From assembly GCA_015227615.1 (NCBI GenBank), contig JAALGZ010000002.1:1922001-1986000 (forward strand): a stretch of 64,000 nucleotides of DNA. The letters run 5' to 3'. Made by a program: the position numbers and the translations under genes. This document shows, piece after piece, positions 34,386 through 46,190 of this stretch. Within the stretch, counting starts at the first letter, position 1, and each line of letters opens with the position of its first letter. This DNA comes from Labyrinthula sp. Ha. Taxonomy: Eukaryota; Sar; Bigyra; Labyrinthulida; Labyrinthulaceae. The notes under the pieces were generated by a model. The model made no database searches and was not told the origin of the DNA. It saw nothing but the letters and a program-made list of their open reading frames with translations.

Positions 34386-36398
34386 ATGAAGTTAGTTGGA
34401 TTTATTGGAGCCGCATTGTACACTGTTCAAGCACAGAGTTGTTCAAAGTCAGAGATTGGAGTTAACCTACTAGATTGTCCTTTAGATGTATGGAAGAGTT
34501 CAGAAAACCCAACAACACTGGATAATCCAATGCAACTAGAATACAGAACTGTTGTAGAAACCATACCAGCTATGAACCAAACCTCTCAAAGCGTCATTGA
34601 AGACGAGTTTATTAACCTCACGGTGAAAACTTATGCTATTGATGGATATACACCTGGAAATCCTTCACCAATATGGCAATGGGAAAAAGGAGCGACTGTG
34701 CATATCAACTTGACTAATAACATCCATATTAATTACCAAGAAGAGATAGACGAATATCAGGTATCTGAAGACGAATGGGAAGAATCACATTGGGGTATTA
34801 ATATCCACACCCATGGTTTGCATATTAGCTCTGATTCAATGCAAGATGATCCTTCAAGAGAAATTCATGTGGGAGATAGTGGATTATATCAGTTTGAGTT
34901 ACCTGGTAATCACTTAGGAGGTTTTCATTGGTATCACCCACACATTGAAGCAGTTTCTGAAATGACTGTTGGATCAGGAACTTTTGGACCTTTGGTTATA
35001 GAAACTTCTGATGATGGAACTGAAATCTCAAGTTTAGTTTCAGAACTAGAGCAACATATTTTCACAATTGCCAAAATATATCCTGCCAAATTAGTTGAGC
35101 TTTCTCATGGTTATGTAGGTCAATTTGATGCAATCAACGGAGTTTACCCAAGAGAAAACATTGAAGACTCAACCTTTAAAGTTGAGTACAATGAAGAGTT
35201 AGAATCTGACATTCAACTAGAGGAAGAAAACACAAATTATACTTTGATCAATGGTTTCTTACGACCAAAAATTACTATGGTTGCAAATGAGTGGTATAGA
35301 TTTGCATTTCTTTATGCTGGTGGAACTGATGAAGAAGCAGATTTGACTGACGTTAAATTTAAGATTGGAAAAAACACTGCGCTATCTGTTGACGAGGAAG
35401 GAGATTTTGGTATTTTAGAAGAACAAGAAGACACCGTTTGTGAAACCAAGCTGATTGCAAAGGATGGAGTTTACTTGAGAGAAAGTAGAAACATTGATTT
35501 TGATGCTGGAAATAAAATATGGACTGCACCAGCAAACAGATTTGAAATATTGTTTAAGTGTAGCTTTGAAGCAGAAGGTACAGATAATAGTTATGCTCTT
35601 ATAATGGATACACCAGAAGAGTCCAATAGGGCGGAAGATGAATACATAAAACATAGTGTTCCTGTCTTGCAGTTTGAAGTTGTGAAAACGGAGTCTAACC
35701 AAGAAGATCTTTCAGAACTTGCAGAAAGTTCGTTAGATGAAGATTTTTCGTTTCAAAACCAAGCTTGTTTGCCCGCATACTTGCCCGATATGACAGGAGA
35801 TGACATACAGATTACATCGCATATTGACGACACTTATACAGAGGAAATAAAAGCAACCATTAGAGAAGAAACATTGAACTTTGATTTTCTAACACCTGTC
35901 AATAATGGTGTTAATACTATGAACCTTACAGTTACACCTTTTAATGTCAATGGAGATTATTTTAGAGGATATTACGCAGAAGACAAAGCTCTAAACCTTA
36001 CTGTGTTGAGAGTACAAAATATGTATCAGTTCAACTTGAATCATGGTCATCATCCTTTACATATTCATGTTAACCACTATCAGCTACAAAATGCAGCAGA
36101 TGATGGAAGTGGATATCATCAGGCAGGAGATTTTGTAGATACTTTGACTAGTGCATGTGATGCTACTGGATGTGTAAATGGGGCAACAGGAAGACCAGAA
36201 ACTGAAAACACCTTTTTTAGGATGTATACAGATAGATATCCGGGGCGAATGATTGGTCACTGTCACAATATGGACCACTCAGATAGTCTTGCTCTTGGAG
36301 AAATGTGGATCTTACCTGACGAAGACTCGACCCTGTTTGATGTTGAACCACAGTGGTCTGATACCTGTTCAGAGGTTCTTGACTTAGTTACGGAGTAG
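34386..36398 (+). CDS. Secreted multicopper oxidase, 670 aa
   Basis: The ATG at 34386 is chosen because it opens a signal peptide (MKLVGFIGAALYTVQAQ). The open frame reaches 48 bases further upstream, but without an ATG. All four copper-binding segments are present: HTHGLH at 141-146, HWYHPH at 181-186, HPLHIHVNH at 556-564 and HCHNMDH at 625-631. This gives the type 1 site and the trinuclear cluster, so an active oxidase of the laccase, bilirubin oxidase or CotA type, reducing O2 to water, is expected. The residues after the last His (SDSLAL) lack the Met seen at the axial position in CueO or CotA, which would raise the redox potential. The mature protein is acidic with several N-glycosylation sequons. 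Substrates could be phenols or metal ions such as Mn(II) or Fe(II); the sequence does not decide. Confidence 0.93.
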   Translation: MKLVGFIGAALYTVQAQSCSKSEIGVNLLDCPLDVWKSSENPTTLDNPMQLEYRTVVETIPAMNQTSQSVIEDEFINLTVKTYAIDGYTPGNPSPIWQWEKGATVHINLTNNIHINYQEEIDEYQVSEDEWEESHWGINIHTHGLHISSDSMQDDPSREIHVGDSGLYQFELPGNHLGGFHWYHPHIEAVSEMTVGSGTFGPLVIETSDDGTEISSLVSELEQHIFTIAKIYPAKLVELSHGYVGQFDAINGVYPRENIEDSTFKVEYNEELESDIQLEEENTNYTLINGFLRPKITMVANEWYRFAFLYAGGTDEEADLTDVKFKIGKNTALSVDEEGDFGILEEQEDTVCETKLIAKDGVYLRESRNIDFDAGNKIWTAPANRFEILFKCSFEAEGTDNSYALIMDTPEESNRAEDEYIKHSVPVLQFEVVKTESNQEDLSELAESSLDEDFSFQNQACLPAYLPDMTGDDIQITSHIDDTYTEEIKATIREETLNFDFLTPVNNGVNTMNLTVTPFNVNGDYFRGYYAEDKALNLTVLRVQNMYQFNLNHGHHPLHIHVNHYQLQNAADDGSGYHQAGDFVDTLTSACDATGCVNGATGRPETENTFFRMYTDRYPGRMIGHCHNMDHSDSLALGEMWILPDEDSTLFDVEPQWSDTCSEVLDLVTE

Positions 36399-39300
36399 GG
36401 CATAAATTATTAAAGAGATTAGTTAATTGTAAAGAATTTAAATCTATTTGTATACTTTCAGTATGAGCTTGGAAGATAGCATTGAACTAACTTGATTTTA
36501 AAGTGGTTACGCATTCTGCTGAAAAGATCTAGATTCTAACTTGCTAAAGAAATGAACATCTGTCAAAGTATATTTCCTTTATGCAAGGTAATGACGGCAA
36601 TAGGAAGCAAATGCCTTAGATTTATAAAGGCAAGACCTATGATGCTCTGTTTAGCCAATGCTCTACTTACTAAAGACTCGGTATTTGAGATCAATAAAAT
36701 GATAGCCGAATATAGCAACAAGGTGAGACACTCCGTGTAAAATGAATTGTGGGATGAATAGAAACGTAATTATGTAAGTTAAAAGAAGTTAACGAAGTTC
36801 AACAGTCAAGATTAAGTTGCACATAATACTATGATCTAAGTTGCATTGAAACAAAGCGAGTTGATTAATGTTTTGAAATTGTGAATCATCTGTCCAAGAT
36901 TTGACACTACTGCAAAAAGATATATTTATCTCATTTTAGAAAAAGAAACTCAAATCAGCATTTTTTAAAAATTCTGCATTCATAAATAAGATATGGCTTA
37001 TTACCATTTTAATAGTTGTCAGAGATATGGATTCAAAACCCCATCATACAGGAAAAGAATGCAAAAAGACGTTTCGCTACAGGTATAGAGGGATAATTTC
37101 TTCAAAACCAAGAATCCCCAACGACATCTCCGCTAATTGGACAATATAGATGGTGGTTAAGTAACGAAAAAAGTTAACATAGATGAAGGAAGTAGTAATG
37201 TATGAAGAGAAAATCCAATATCATAATTATCTACAACATCTAAGCTTGCTTATAAGCAGCAATTCCAAGAATATCCAACTTTAGTTTAGAAAAATTTCAC
37301 TAGCTCTTGATGATAAAGTAAATCGTAAGTATGCTAAGATAAGAAATAGATTCTCTTTCTGAATGAGTCGCTATAGCAAGTGCTAATTTCTTAAATTATA
37401 ATGTTATACCTTTAGCTGGTTAGAGATGTAGAGCTACTTAACCCCTCTAATACTGCTAATTGTTAAAGTACCGTAGATTAAGATTTACGATGATGAGTAG
37501 CTCATTTGAATAAAGCCTTAAAATTTGCACATAGAATAGGACATGCGTACAATAATATTGAGTGATATGATTGAAAAAAAAACAGCAAATGTTGACTCGT
37601 TAAATACATTTTTAAGTGGTCCACCTTGTTCTTAGACAACTGGTAGAAAAGATAAACTTTTCTTAATTGATACTACTCTTAGATCTTAATCAGCGCAAAT
37701 ATATTACATGGTAAGACTTTTCAAAGCTTTGAACAACTTGAAAAGATATAATACCACCTATCTGAGGAGGGTTCTGAGTATTATGAACTACTTGTAGCTC
37801 CGCAAGAAGCTCCTGACATTACCGGCAGATCATAGAGAAAACTTGGCCTAGTATGTGCTAACGTTGGTGGTAGCTTTTCCACTAAATCAGAATACTTAGT
37901 CTGTTTTTTAATCTGAAATAAAGTCCTTATCCTAATAGAAATTTCTGTTCTAGTTACACGAATCTCAAGAAAAGTTGGAAAGACATTTCAGCTAAAGTGA
38001 AGTAGGTTACTCTCAATACTACTCGCCGAAATTGCGGGCGTAGTGATGTTTCTCTCTGGGAACTTTTCTCATCGTGTTATCAAAATTTAAAAAAAGTCCT
38101 ACTAGCACTACAAATTTTGTGAATGAATGTGGGGGCAACTACAGTAGAATACGAGGAACTATTTTTCAGGATACACAAATCAGCTATTAGATATGAATAG
38201 TGGAAAGAACATGCGATGTAGAAGCACAAATTTCCAAACAGCAGGAAAATGACAGAGTTATCAGCAATATATTACTAGAGATCAAAACACCTGTAGTCTG
38301 CACATAGTCTACTCACTAGACAAGGAAGTTCTCTCCCAAGAACGCATTAAATATACCACTGCAAAAACTGTAAAAGACGGAGATAAATCTCTTGCGGTAA
38401 GATCACAGAAGGGAAAATATAAAATGACAAAGCATTTTCCAGAAGTTCCAAGAAAGCATCACTGCTATCCTTGAACATTAAAACCAAATACTACACATCA
38501 AACCAACAGCTTAATGAAAACATGGAACCTCCTTCACGCATTTGGAATTGGTTCTGACAAATAGTTATGTATGGCATCTAGAACATACGAAATAATTTCT
38601 TTAGAGTTCCCAAAACCGAAAACTCATCTTCCTGTCAATCTCAAGAAGCATCATTCATGTATACCTGAAGCTTCAGGTGGCTCTCAGTAGAAGCTAATTG
38701 CTGTCATTTTGTTATTAGGGGTTATTTTTACCGCTGGATTAGATAGCAATTGTCCAAGAAAAATCTTGATGAATTTTCTGAATCTTACAATTTAACAGAA
38801 ATTTTCATACAGAAAGATTTCCTTTTAATTATTATAGGTTAAACGGCATCGATTCATTTTAAATATTATGAAATAACTAATTAGTAGAGACTAAGCACCT
38901 CTTGCAATAGGGTGAGGATAAATTCCCCAGGTGTATTCTTAAGGCAAAGAGAGAAAGTAATTGACATATAATTTGGTAGAGTTTGGAACATTGAGAAAGA
39001 GACAGATTTAGTATAGAGAGCAATAGATATATTACAGACAACTTCACAAAACTTACCATAGCAGAGATTTCTAAATGCTCCAACAAATACCCCTTCAAAT
39101 TTTACACCTATATCGGAAGAAGAGCATAAATACATAAACTCCGTAAAGTCTAAACGTAGCGAACAGGATCTCAGCTATTAAAATACTATAGGACCAAAAT
39201 TTATAAAGAAAGTATAAATGTTCGAAAAAAAAGGTTTTCTATCAACTAAATAAGCTGAAACATCTTTTATACCATATCAAAATCTATAAACTAAGTGAAG

Positions 39301-42179
39301 TTTAAATAAAATATTGTAGATTAGAAATAAGGCAAAGAAATTTAACTTCTATGACCCATACTGACCCTTACAGTAATCTACACTGCTTTAGGATATTTTC
39401 CATGTCTTTAGTAAAACTCCACAACCCTTAGTAAATATTAGATTAATCCATAAAATATAGTCAAAGCTAAGATATAAAAGTCGAGCTCTTATTGAGGTAT
39501 AATATACCCCCCCCCCAAGGTCCGCCATTCAGATTATGTAATGAGTCACATAAGAAGCATCGCAATTGGCCACAAAATTTAGATGAAAGTAGATAAAACA
39601 AGCGATAAAAACTTTAGAAATTCTGAAACAGGGAAATATTATTACTGGTTTTAATGAGACAGCTTGAAGTGCTTTATAGCTTGATAGAAGCTTAAATTGG
39701 TGGTGAATTTTTTAATACTTTTCCTGGTTCATTGTGCAGTTCCGATAAACTGACTAATTATCTTTATACCACTACTTCATAGAAAATAAAGCCAAATACT
39801 AATGACGATAAGATGGCTCTTATTCCATCAAATTTAGCACCTGTCTTGCAAAGAAAAGAGCTTAACATAGCGGATTGTGAGACGTTGCAGCCATTATGCA
39901 ACATAATTTTCTCTACCGTTCATTATTTAGTATATTCTCAAGCAGTAAGGTTCAAATGTTAAGATACATGATACAAAAAAAAATCCATAAATCCAGTGGT
40001 GATATGTATTTCGTTTTTTACCTCAGTATTCTTATAGTTATGGGAATGATCAGACAGTAGTAAATTTTCTTTTGATACATATTTCGCGGCTGGGAGAGAC
40101 CATTGGACTATAATTCAGCGCAAAAAAAATAAAATTTTTTCAATTACATTAAATGCACTCTGCTGGCAATGTATGTTTTATGGTATTGTTATTGTAAGCC
40201 TAGGAAGTCTTTTCAGCGACTTCAATTTCCATTGTGCTCATGAACTATCCTTAGCGTGAACTCTTCTCTTTTGGTGTTGCAGATGATAATGGCCATGTGT
40301 GCTAAAGTTAAGTTTACTAAGATTCTATGAAAAATATCACAAGACATATTATTGAAAAAAACTGAAGTTACACTTTCCAATCCGTATAATATGTTGCAGA
40401 TACTCGGGAAGAATTATTTCCCCGATAGATTGGGTGCTTCATACTTATACTAAGTTTTTGGCATGGAAATAACAAGTTTGGTTAAGTTTGTCATGAGGTG
40501 TCATCAAACTAATTAAAATAAAGTGTGAGAGCGTTGTTTATCAATTTGACAGTAAATACCCAGTCACACACTCTAGTTTCCCACACATAAGATCCTGGTC
40601 CAGGAAACAACCATTATTAATTCCTTCCTAAAATCTCATAAAATTACAAAAACCTCAACTTATACTCCCTAACATGGTTACGAGAATGAGATCTTGGTCG
40701 GAACGACTGAAATGCATGTAGAAAATGAGAAAAACATCTTAACTCAATTCTTACTTATCACAATACATGAAATCTCGTAAGCAATTCCACGCTTTAAAAT
40801 AGGCAACCAATCCATAAAAGCAGGCTAGGAAGTAGCTAAAAAATATAACAACAACAGCTGTGTCATGATTCAGCCCTATTCACATTTCCGCAGATCCTTA
40901 AACCTGAGAATATAAGATACACTCTCTCAGAACCGTAACATTTTATAACTACATTTACTGCTCAACCTGTGGTACTGAAAGAAGTAAAACTTAGTCATTT
41001 ATAGTTAATACCCAAGAAGATTAGTTGAGTCTTGTTCAATGTATCATTAGTAAAAGTCTTTAAAAGGGTATATTATAACATTCACTTTAGTTGAACGCGC
41101 TTCGCTAAGGCAACAATATTTGCCTGATTACTAAGGCTGAGAAGAATGTACGTGATGCTTCGAACGATATTGAAATCTATGTGAGTGCTGTTGACATTGC
41201 TAGCATAGCCAATGTGTATATAGCTAGGTTGCTAAAGATCATTTTGTGCGACTAGATTAACGAGCCTTATTTCATTCAACAACAGAAATACTTGCATTCA
41301 AAAATTAGAGAGCTTTAGAATTCCCTATAGGTATTGCAATAAAATTTCATAAAGTTAAGGTCTTAAGACCAAATAAACACATTGCCCTAGGAAAAGCCAA
41401 TACATTGCTAAGTTAATATCTGTTCCAGTTACTAACTAATTTGTAGTTAACTGAGTATAACAGTTAGTTATGAATGAGAGCTCTTAATGTAGGGTTTTCC
41501 AGTCAAGGTCAAGTTTTGGGGCAGAGAAAAATCGTATGCAGCTAATAAGACTGAGACAAGAAATGAACAGGCTGGATGTATGGACACTTATTTTATGTTT
41601 AGCATATTCCAGGCTTTATTTTCTATTTACTTTTATTATTTGGTGCAGCTCTTTGCTCTTACGCAAAGTTTCCTTTTTCACCTTCGCATGGGAAATTGAC
41701 ACCGTTCGAATTCATCCATCAAAATGATGCTAAAACACTTCGACCTGTAAGCGCGAGGCAGTAGGCAAACCCATTATGACCACGTTCATCCCGTATACAA
41801 ACAAAAATTTTTCATGATCGAAACTGCCATTATAACTTTTGCAGACGCTTTCAACATCAAGGTCTGTAATCCTGGTCATTGCAGCCGTTCTTCTATAGAA
41901 ATTCTTCCTACAGGAAAATTGAATTCAGTTTTTCACGAACGCCAGGCCATAAACTATTTTTCTATGCGGCATGGCACCCAGATTAATGTTAATGTGCTCC
42001 ATGGTAGAATTAACGAAAATAGTCTAGTCATGTAGGCCTTGAAACGGAAGAGCTTTATAGGCCTTAGACTTTTCTACCACACTATCGAACGAAAGCCTGA
42101 CGTAATTTGGCCATATAATGCTATATGGGTACCGCGGTTACCATAGCTAGGCATGTATTCTATTAAAAATTATTGTTAG

Positions 42180-42315
42180 CTAAATGATTCTTAGCTTGAT
42201 TCTTATTATAATTAATTAAGTTGAGAGTTTGATTCATATCAAATATATTTTATAATTTTTGATTATCAATAGAGTATCAATAATAAATTGGGCCACATGT
42301 CTCTAGGATGAATGA
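42180..42315. repeat. Fragment of AT-rich foldback repeat family
   Basis: Shares the sequence GATTATCAATA, followed within a few bases by AATAATAAATTGGGCCACA, with the arms of the element at 46191-46812 (there GATTATCAATAATGAATTGGGCAACA). Upstream it keeps GATTCTTATTAT and similar AT-rich blocks in the same order. Only one arm is recognisable. It is an old, diverged fragment. Confidence 0.4.
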
Positions 42316-43751
42316 TTTAAAATTCGGCAGCATTTGTAAATCCTTGTCAAGTTTCTCCCAAATTAATTTTGTAATTAGGGGTACTGTTTGAGAGAAAGTC
42401 GTTAAAGCTCAAGAGAAATTACCAAAACTTTTGAGTTTTGATTTTTTTTTCGGAAATTGGCTATCTTCAAATGATATTCCAATATTTATAAAAATCATAG
42501 CACTTCAACTGATGCTTGAGCTACATAGCCAAGGTCCAAATCGCCTAGATATTTTGCAAATTTTGCGCGGTATGGAAACCTTGGTCAAAAGGGTCACATT
42601 AGCGAGTATGATATCAGAAATTAGTTAGATCCGATATTTATTTTCTGGAAATGGGTCTTCTCTCAGATATTTTTACTGGAACAATTTCTTGATAAGGAGA
42701 AGTGGGTGAGCCATTGAGAATAGGTGCATAGTGTACTATCGTTAGACTATAGTTTCCAGTATTTCTAGTGACTCAGTGAGTAAAATAATATATTAAGATA
42801 AACAGAAATATGAGCTCTAATCCAAGGGACTGAAGAAAACAATGACCTCATGACCATGGAAAATAAGAACAGGGTACCAATAAAAATGAAATCTATCAAA
42901 ACTCTAAGTATTAAAATAACAGTAAAAGTGGGCAATGTGATCAAGACATTAAATTAAACTCATGACAATCTTATAACTCACTCAAAATGGTTTATAAAGC
43001 CTTCAGCCTTACATACAGTTCATTACAAAACCGCACAAGTAGTTTGATATATCATGTTATTATCAAACGGTACCCAACTGTAATTGTTAATGGATATCAG
43101 CAGGAGATCTTTAGATAAAATATTTTTCAGCAATTATTATCAATAAGAACTAGTATATACCTTATCCTAACCGAATGTTCTAGGCATGTAATTAGTCTTT
43201 CTTGAATAATATGACGAGCCGTGCAGAACTAGATTTCGTCGGGCTTGTTTACGTGTAGAACGAGAATTTTGAGCAATATATGAATTGTATAACCCAGCCA
43301 TGAGAATCCCATTATCATGCATAGCTTTGTATGTTCAATTTTTCACCTAGTGAGCTGGTAGCAACAAACCACCACGCAAATAGCACCATTTGCCAACCAA
43401 AGAAAAGAAAAGTTCTTGTATTGACTGCACATTAGGTTTAAGAAGCTGTTTCCAGTTTAGTGATTCTTGCTTTTTTTACTGTACCTGCAAAAGACACCTA
43501 CTATTAAACTCGTGACCATTTTGTAAGAGAGAAGAACCGCAAACTTCAATATAGCCTCAGTTTCTTTTGCATTCCTCCAATCTGCTTCAACTTCCAATAC
43601 CAACTTTACAAATTCCTACTCGTTATACCAGCATTATTCCGGTAACACAACTATCACAATATATCGCTAACAAGCGCATAGAGAACGAAAAAATTAAATA
43701 TCCGTTGAAAAGTAGAAACAAAGTGTTTGATGAATCCAGTTGTCGCAGCAG

Positions 43752-43879
43752 GTAAATTAATCTTTGTTAGTGTAATTATTAGAGATAAATAAAGAGAAAA
43801 GTATTGTATATCCGGTTATACCACCAGTGTCACCCGATATGTTGAACGTAGTTGTTTCCTTCGTAGTCATATTTCTCAG
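43752..43879 (+). other. Possible intron upstream of the PH-domain gene
   Basis: A donor-like CAG/GTAAAT at 43752 and a strong acceptor ATTTCTCAG ending at 43879 bound 128 bases. From 43880 the frame of the PH-domain protein is open and reads 22 further codons (AQESFKGGYDLAFVEHEI...) before the ATG at 43946. In the continuous phase the upstream side meets a stop with no ATG. So this is either a 5' UTR intron or the N-terminus begins in another upstream exon. Confidence 0.4.
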
Positions 43880-43945
43880 GCACAAGAAAGTTTTAAAGGA
43901 GGGTATGATTTAGCATTTGTCGAGCATGAAATTGGTCAAGTTGCG

Positions 43946-44971
43946 ATGAATGCTGATATATCTCAGACCTTCCAGGATATTGACTTGGGAAAACTGGATC
44001 TAGAAGCATTGTTGAGTGCTGATCCCTTTTTTGACTCAAAGATCACCTTCCAGGAATACTTTCAAAATTCAGCTCTTCGAAGAGAACCTGCTTTTCCACT
44101 TAGAAACTCTATGATGCAAACATTTTCGCAGGCTTCGCCTCCTGTCGTGGCAGCTGTTCCACTGGAAAAGAACAGCGATGATTTTTGGGATTTGGATGAA
44201 ACAGAAGAGGATCCTTTAGCTACATTCAATCAACCGCAACAAATAGATCATAAAAAGAAGATGTTGGAAAAAACAAGACAAGAGCAGCTTGATGCGGAAT
44301 ATGCAAGAAAACTTCAGAATGAAGAGTACAACTCATCCTTTCGCGCCTCCCTGGCGTCTCAGGTGAGCCGCTCATCTATTCACAACGATATCAAAACTCA
44401 AGGCAGTGGTGCATTTGCCAAAATATCGAGAAATGGATCAAGTTTTCGTGAAGATCCACCCCAATTTAGCCCAGATAAAACAGATTTAGATTATGTAGGA
44501 AAGCAAGCAAATAGGATTGACATGTCCACAAAGGAAATTCACACCATGGCAGTTGATGAAATTGGAAAAGACAACGTCAAAATTTTATCTGAGTTTGTTG
44601 TTGTCAAATATGGCAGGGAAGGAAGACCCAAACAGAGGAAAGTCTGGGTAAATTCATCTCTGACGCACCTGTGCTGGGAGAGTGGTCAGTATGAAGGGAG
44701 CAATCGAGGTCTTGAACTTTCAAATGTTGTGCGAATGAGAGTTGGGGAGATGACTAAGAATATAGCAAGAAGCACTAAGGATTATAGGAAAGTGCGCAAG
44801 CTTTGCTTCAGTTTAGAAACAAAGGAGAGAACACTGGATTTACAGGCCTGTAGTGTTATTCAAAGAGACACCCTGGTTGCTGCTTTGACAAAGGCTGTTG
44901 AGTTTAACCACAAATACAAGCCAAAAAGAAAAGATAGAGGAACAACATCAGTTCTGGTGTATACAGACTAA
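43946..44971 (+). CDS. PH-domain protein with LQ-EE motif, 341 aa
   Basis: A PH-like domain covers about residues 212-322. It begins VVVKYGREGRPKQRKVWV, has the basic loop KQRK and a beta pattern through WVNSSLTHLCWESG, and ends in a helix (RDTLVAALTKAVEFN). PH domains of this kind resemble those of phospholipase C and bind phosphoinositides or proteins. Near 115-128 is LDAEYARKLQNEEY, matching a short helix often seen as AxxLQxEE in ubiquitin-related and adaptor proteins. The first 100 residues are acidic and disordered with repeated DF and DP pairs (DPFF, DDFWDLDE, EDPLATF), of the kind that bind clathrin adaptors. I infer a membrane-trafficking adaptor. The ATG at 43946 is the first in frame, but an open extension reaches a splice acceptor at 43879, so the real N-terminus may be longer. 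Confidence 0.75.
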   Translation: MNADISQTFQDIDLGKLDLEALLSADPFFDSKITFQEYFQNSALRREPAFPLRNSMMQTFSQASPPVVAAVPLEKNSDDFWDLDETEEDPLATFNQPQQIDHKKKMLEKTRQEQLDAEYARKLQNEEYNSSFRASLASQVSRSSIHNDIKTQGSGAFAKISRNGSSFREDPPQFSPDKTDLDYVGKQANRIDMSTKEIHTMAVDEIGKDNVKILSEFVVVKYGREGRPKQRKVWVNSSLTHLCWESGQYEGSNRGLELSNVVRMRVGEMTKNIARSTKDYRKVRKLCFSLETKERTLDLQACSVIQRDTLVAALTKAVEFNHKYKPKRKDRGTTSVLVYTD

Positions 44972-46190
44972 AGTTATCGAGCCTCTTTCCTGGTTCAAGA
45001 TGTTATTCAACGTTAAACTCATTTTGGTTCTATTTCTGCTCTCTCTTAGCCTTTAGAGGAAGAAAATCCTTTCTACAAGGTAATAAACGCTTACAGAGGT
45101 CGAAGTATAATTAACAGCTGACCTCTGGTAAACACAATGTGCCTTTCCTGAATAAGGCAGAAAACCTGCCCGTAATAACTTTATTTTCACGGTCTAGACA
45201 TGCTTAGGATGAAGACATGAAATCTCTAAATCAAATATATCGGGTTAATTTGAAGCTACTACTTAAAAGTTTTTACTATGATTAATTGTAGCATTGACTG
45301 GCGTAACCTCATGTAGTACCACTGCACAGTTTTGTTGTAAGAAAAATGGAGACTGCAATGTCCCTAAGGTTACGCAACTTCACAGACATCTATATTTCTA
45401 CCCTTTGTGAACATTAGAATGTGATTTTCAGTAGTATAAACAACAGACGGTTAAAGAAAATGGATAAGTACATGAAAATTGATGTTTGTTCTGGAAACAG
45501 TGACGATATACCGATTGGTACCGGGGTAACAAACCGATCAAGCTTGTTCCAGACCAGGCCGACAAAAGGTTCTTCGAGATTCCAATTCTACTATACTGGA
45601 AATTACGTTATTCTAATAACTTTTTACTTGAAAACACATTTGGCTGCTTCTTGGAGAAGAGTCAGATTCAAAATAGACTCACCTCCAAATAGCTATTTGT
45701 TGTAGTAATGGCTAAGGATTGCTTCCTTCCAGGGAAGAATGTGTAGGTACGGGGCGAAGTGGAGACATACTAAACTGACGCTGAAAATGGATAACCAACA
45801 CAGACAGGTAAAGAAAAAATATCCAGGGGTGGTTTTCAGGTAGCCTTTAATCTCTGCATTTAGTTCTTCATTCTTGAGTGTAAAATAGACCAGATTACTG
45901 CATTTTGGCTGGATCACAGACTTGATTCCAATAACTTTTTTCAATCAGAGCCAAGGTGTCTTCTGCCTAGATCGGAAGCGAAATTTTGACTTAGTTTATT
46001 CCCCATGTATCCTTCAAGGGGAGTAGGTTTTGTCTTATACCATTGCGCTTAACACTTCGTGCAACCCCGTATTAGCAAATGGCGATTAAAACAAGATTTC
46101 ATTCACAGTAGGACAAAGGTTTTTAGCACGATTACTAAGTGAGAATGATGTTATTTTTACAACCGTGTACTATCAGCTGAATCTAAGCTA

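Larger units (their letters stand above)
36399..43945. other. Gene-poor stretch
   Basis: About 7.5 kb without a convincing gene. Small ATG frames at 36552-36740 (62 codons) and 41814-42035 (73 codons) are open but match nothing I know. The stretch 41700-42120 is richer in G and C and may be an old insertion or gene remnant. A piece of the foldback repeat family lies at 42180-42315 and is listed separately. A run of ten C lies near 39508-39517. The last part (43752-43945) probably belongs to the transcript of the PH-domain gene. Confidence 0.45.

Noticed and set aside
39508-39517. Runs of C (here and near 56072) as signals
   Set aside because: Simple homopolymers with no associated structure.
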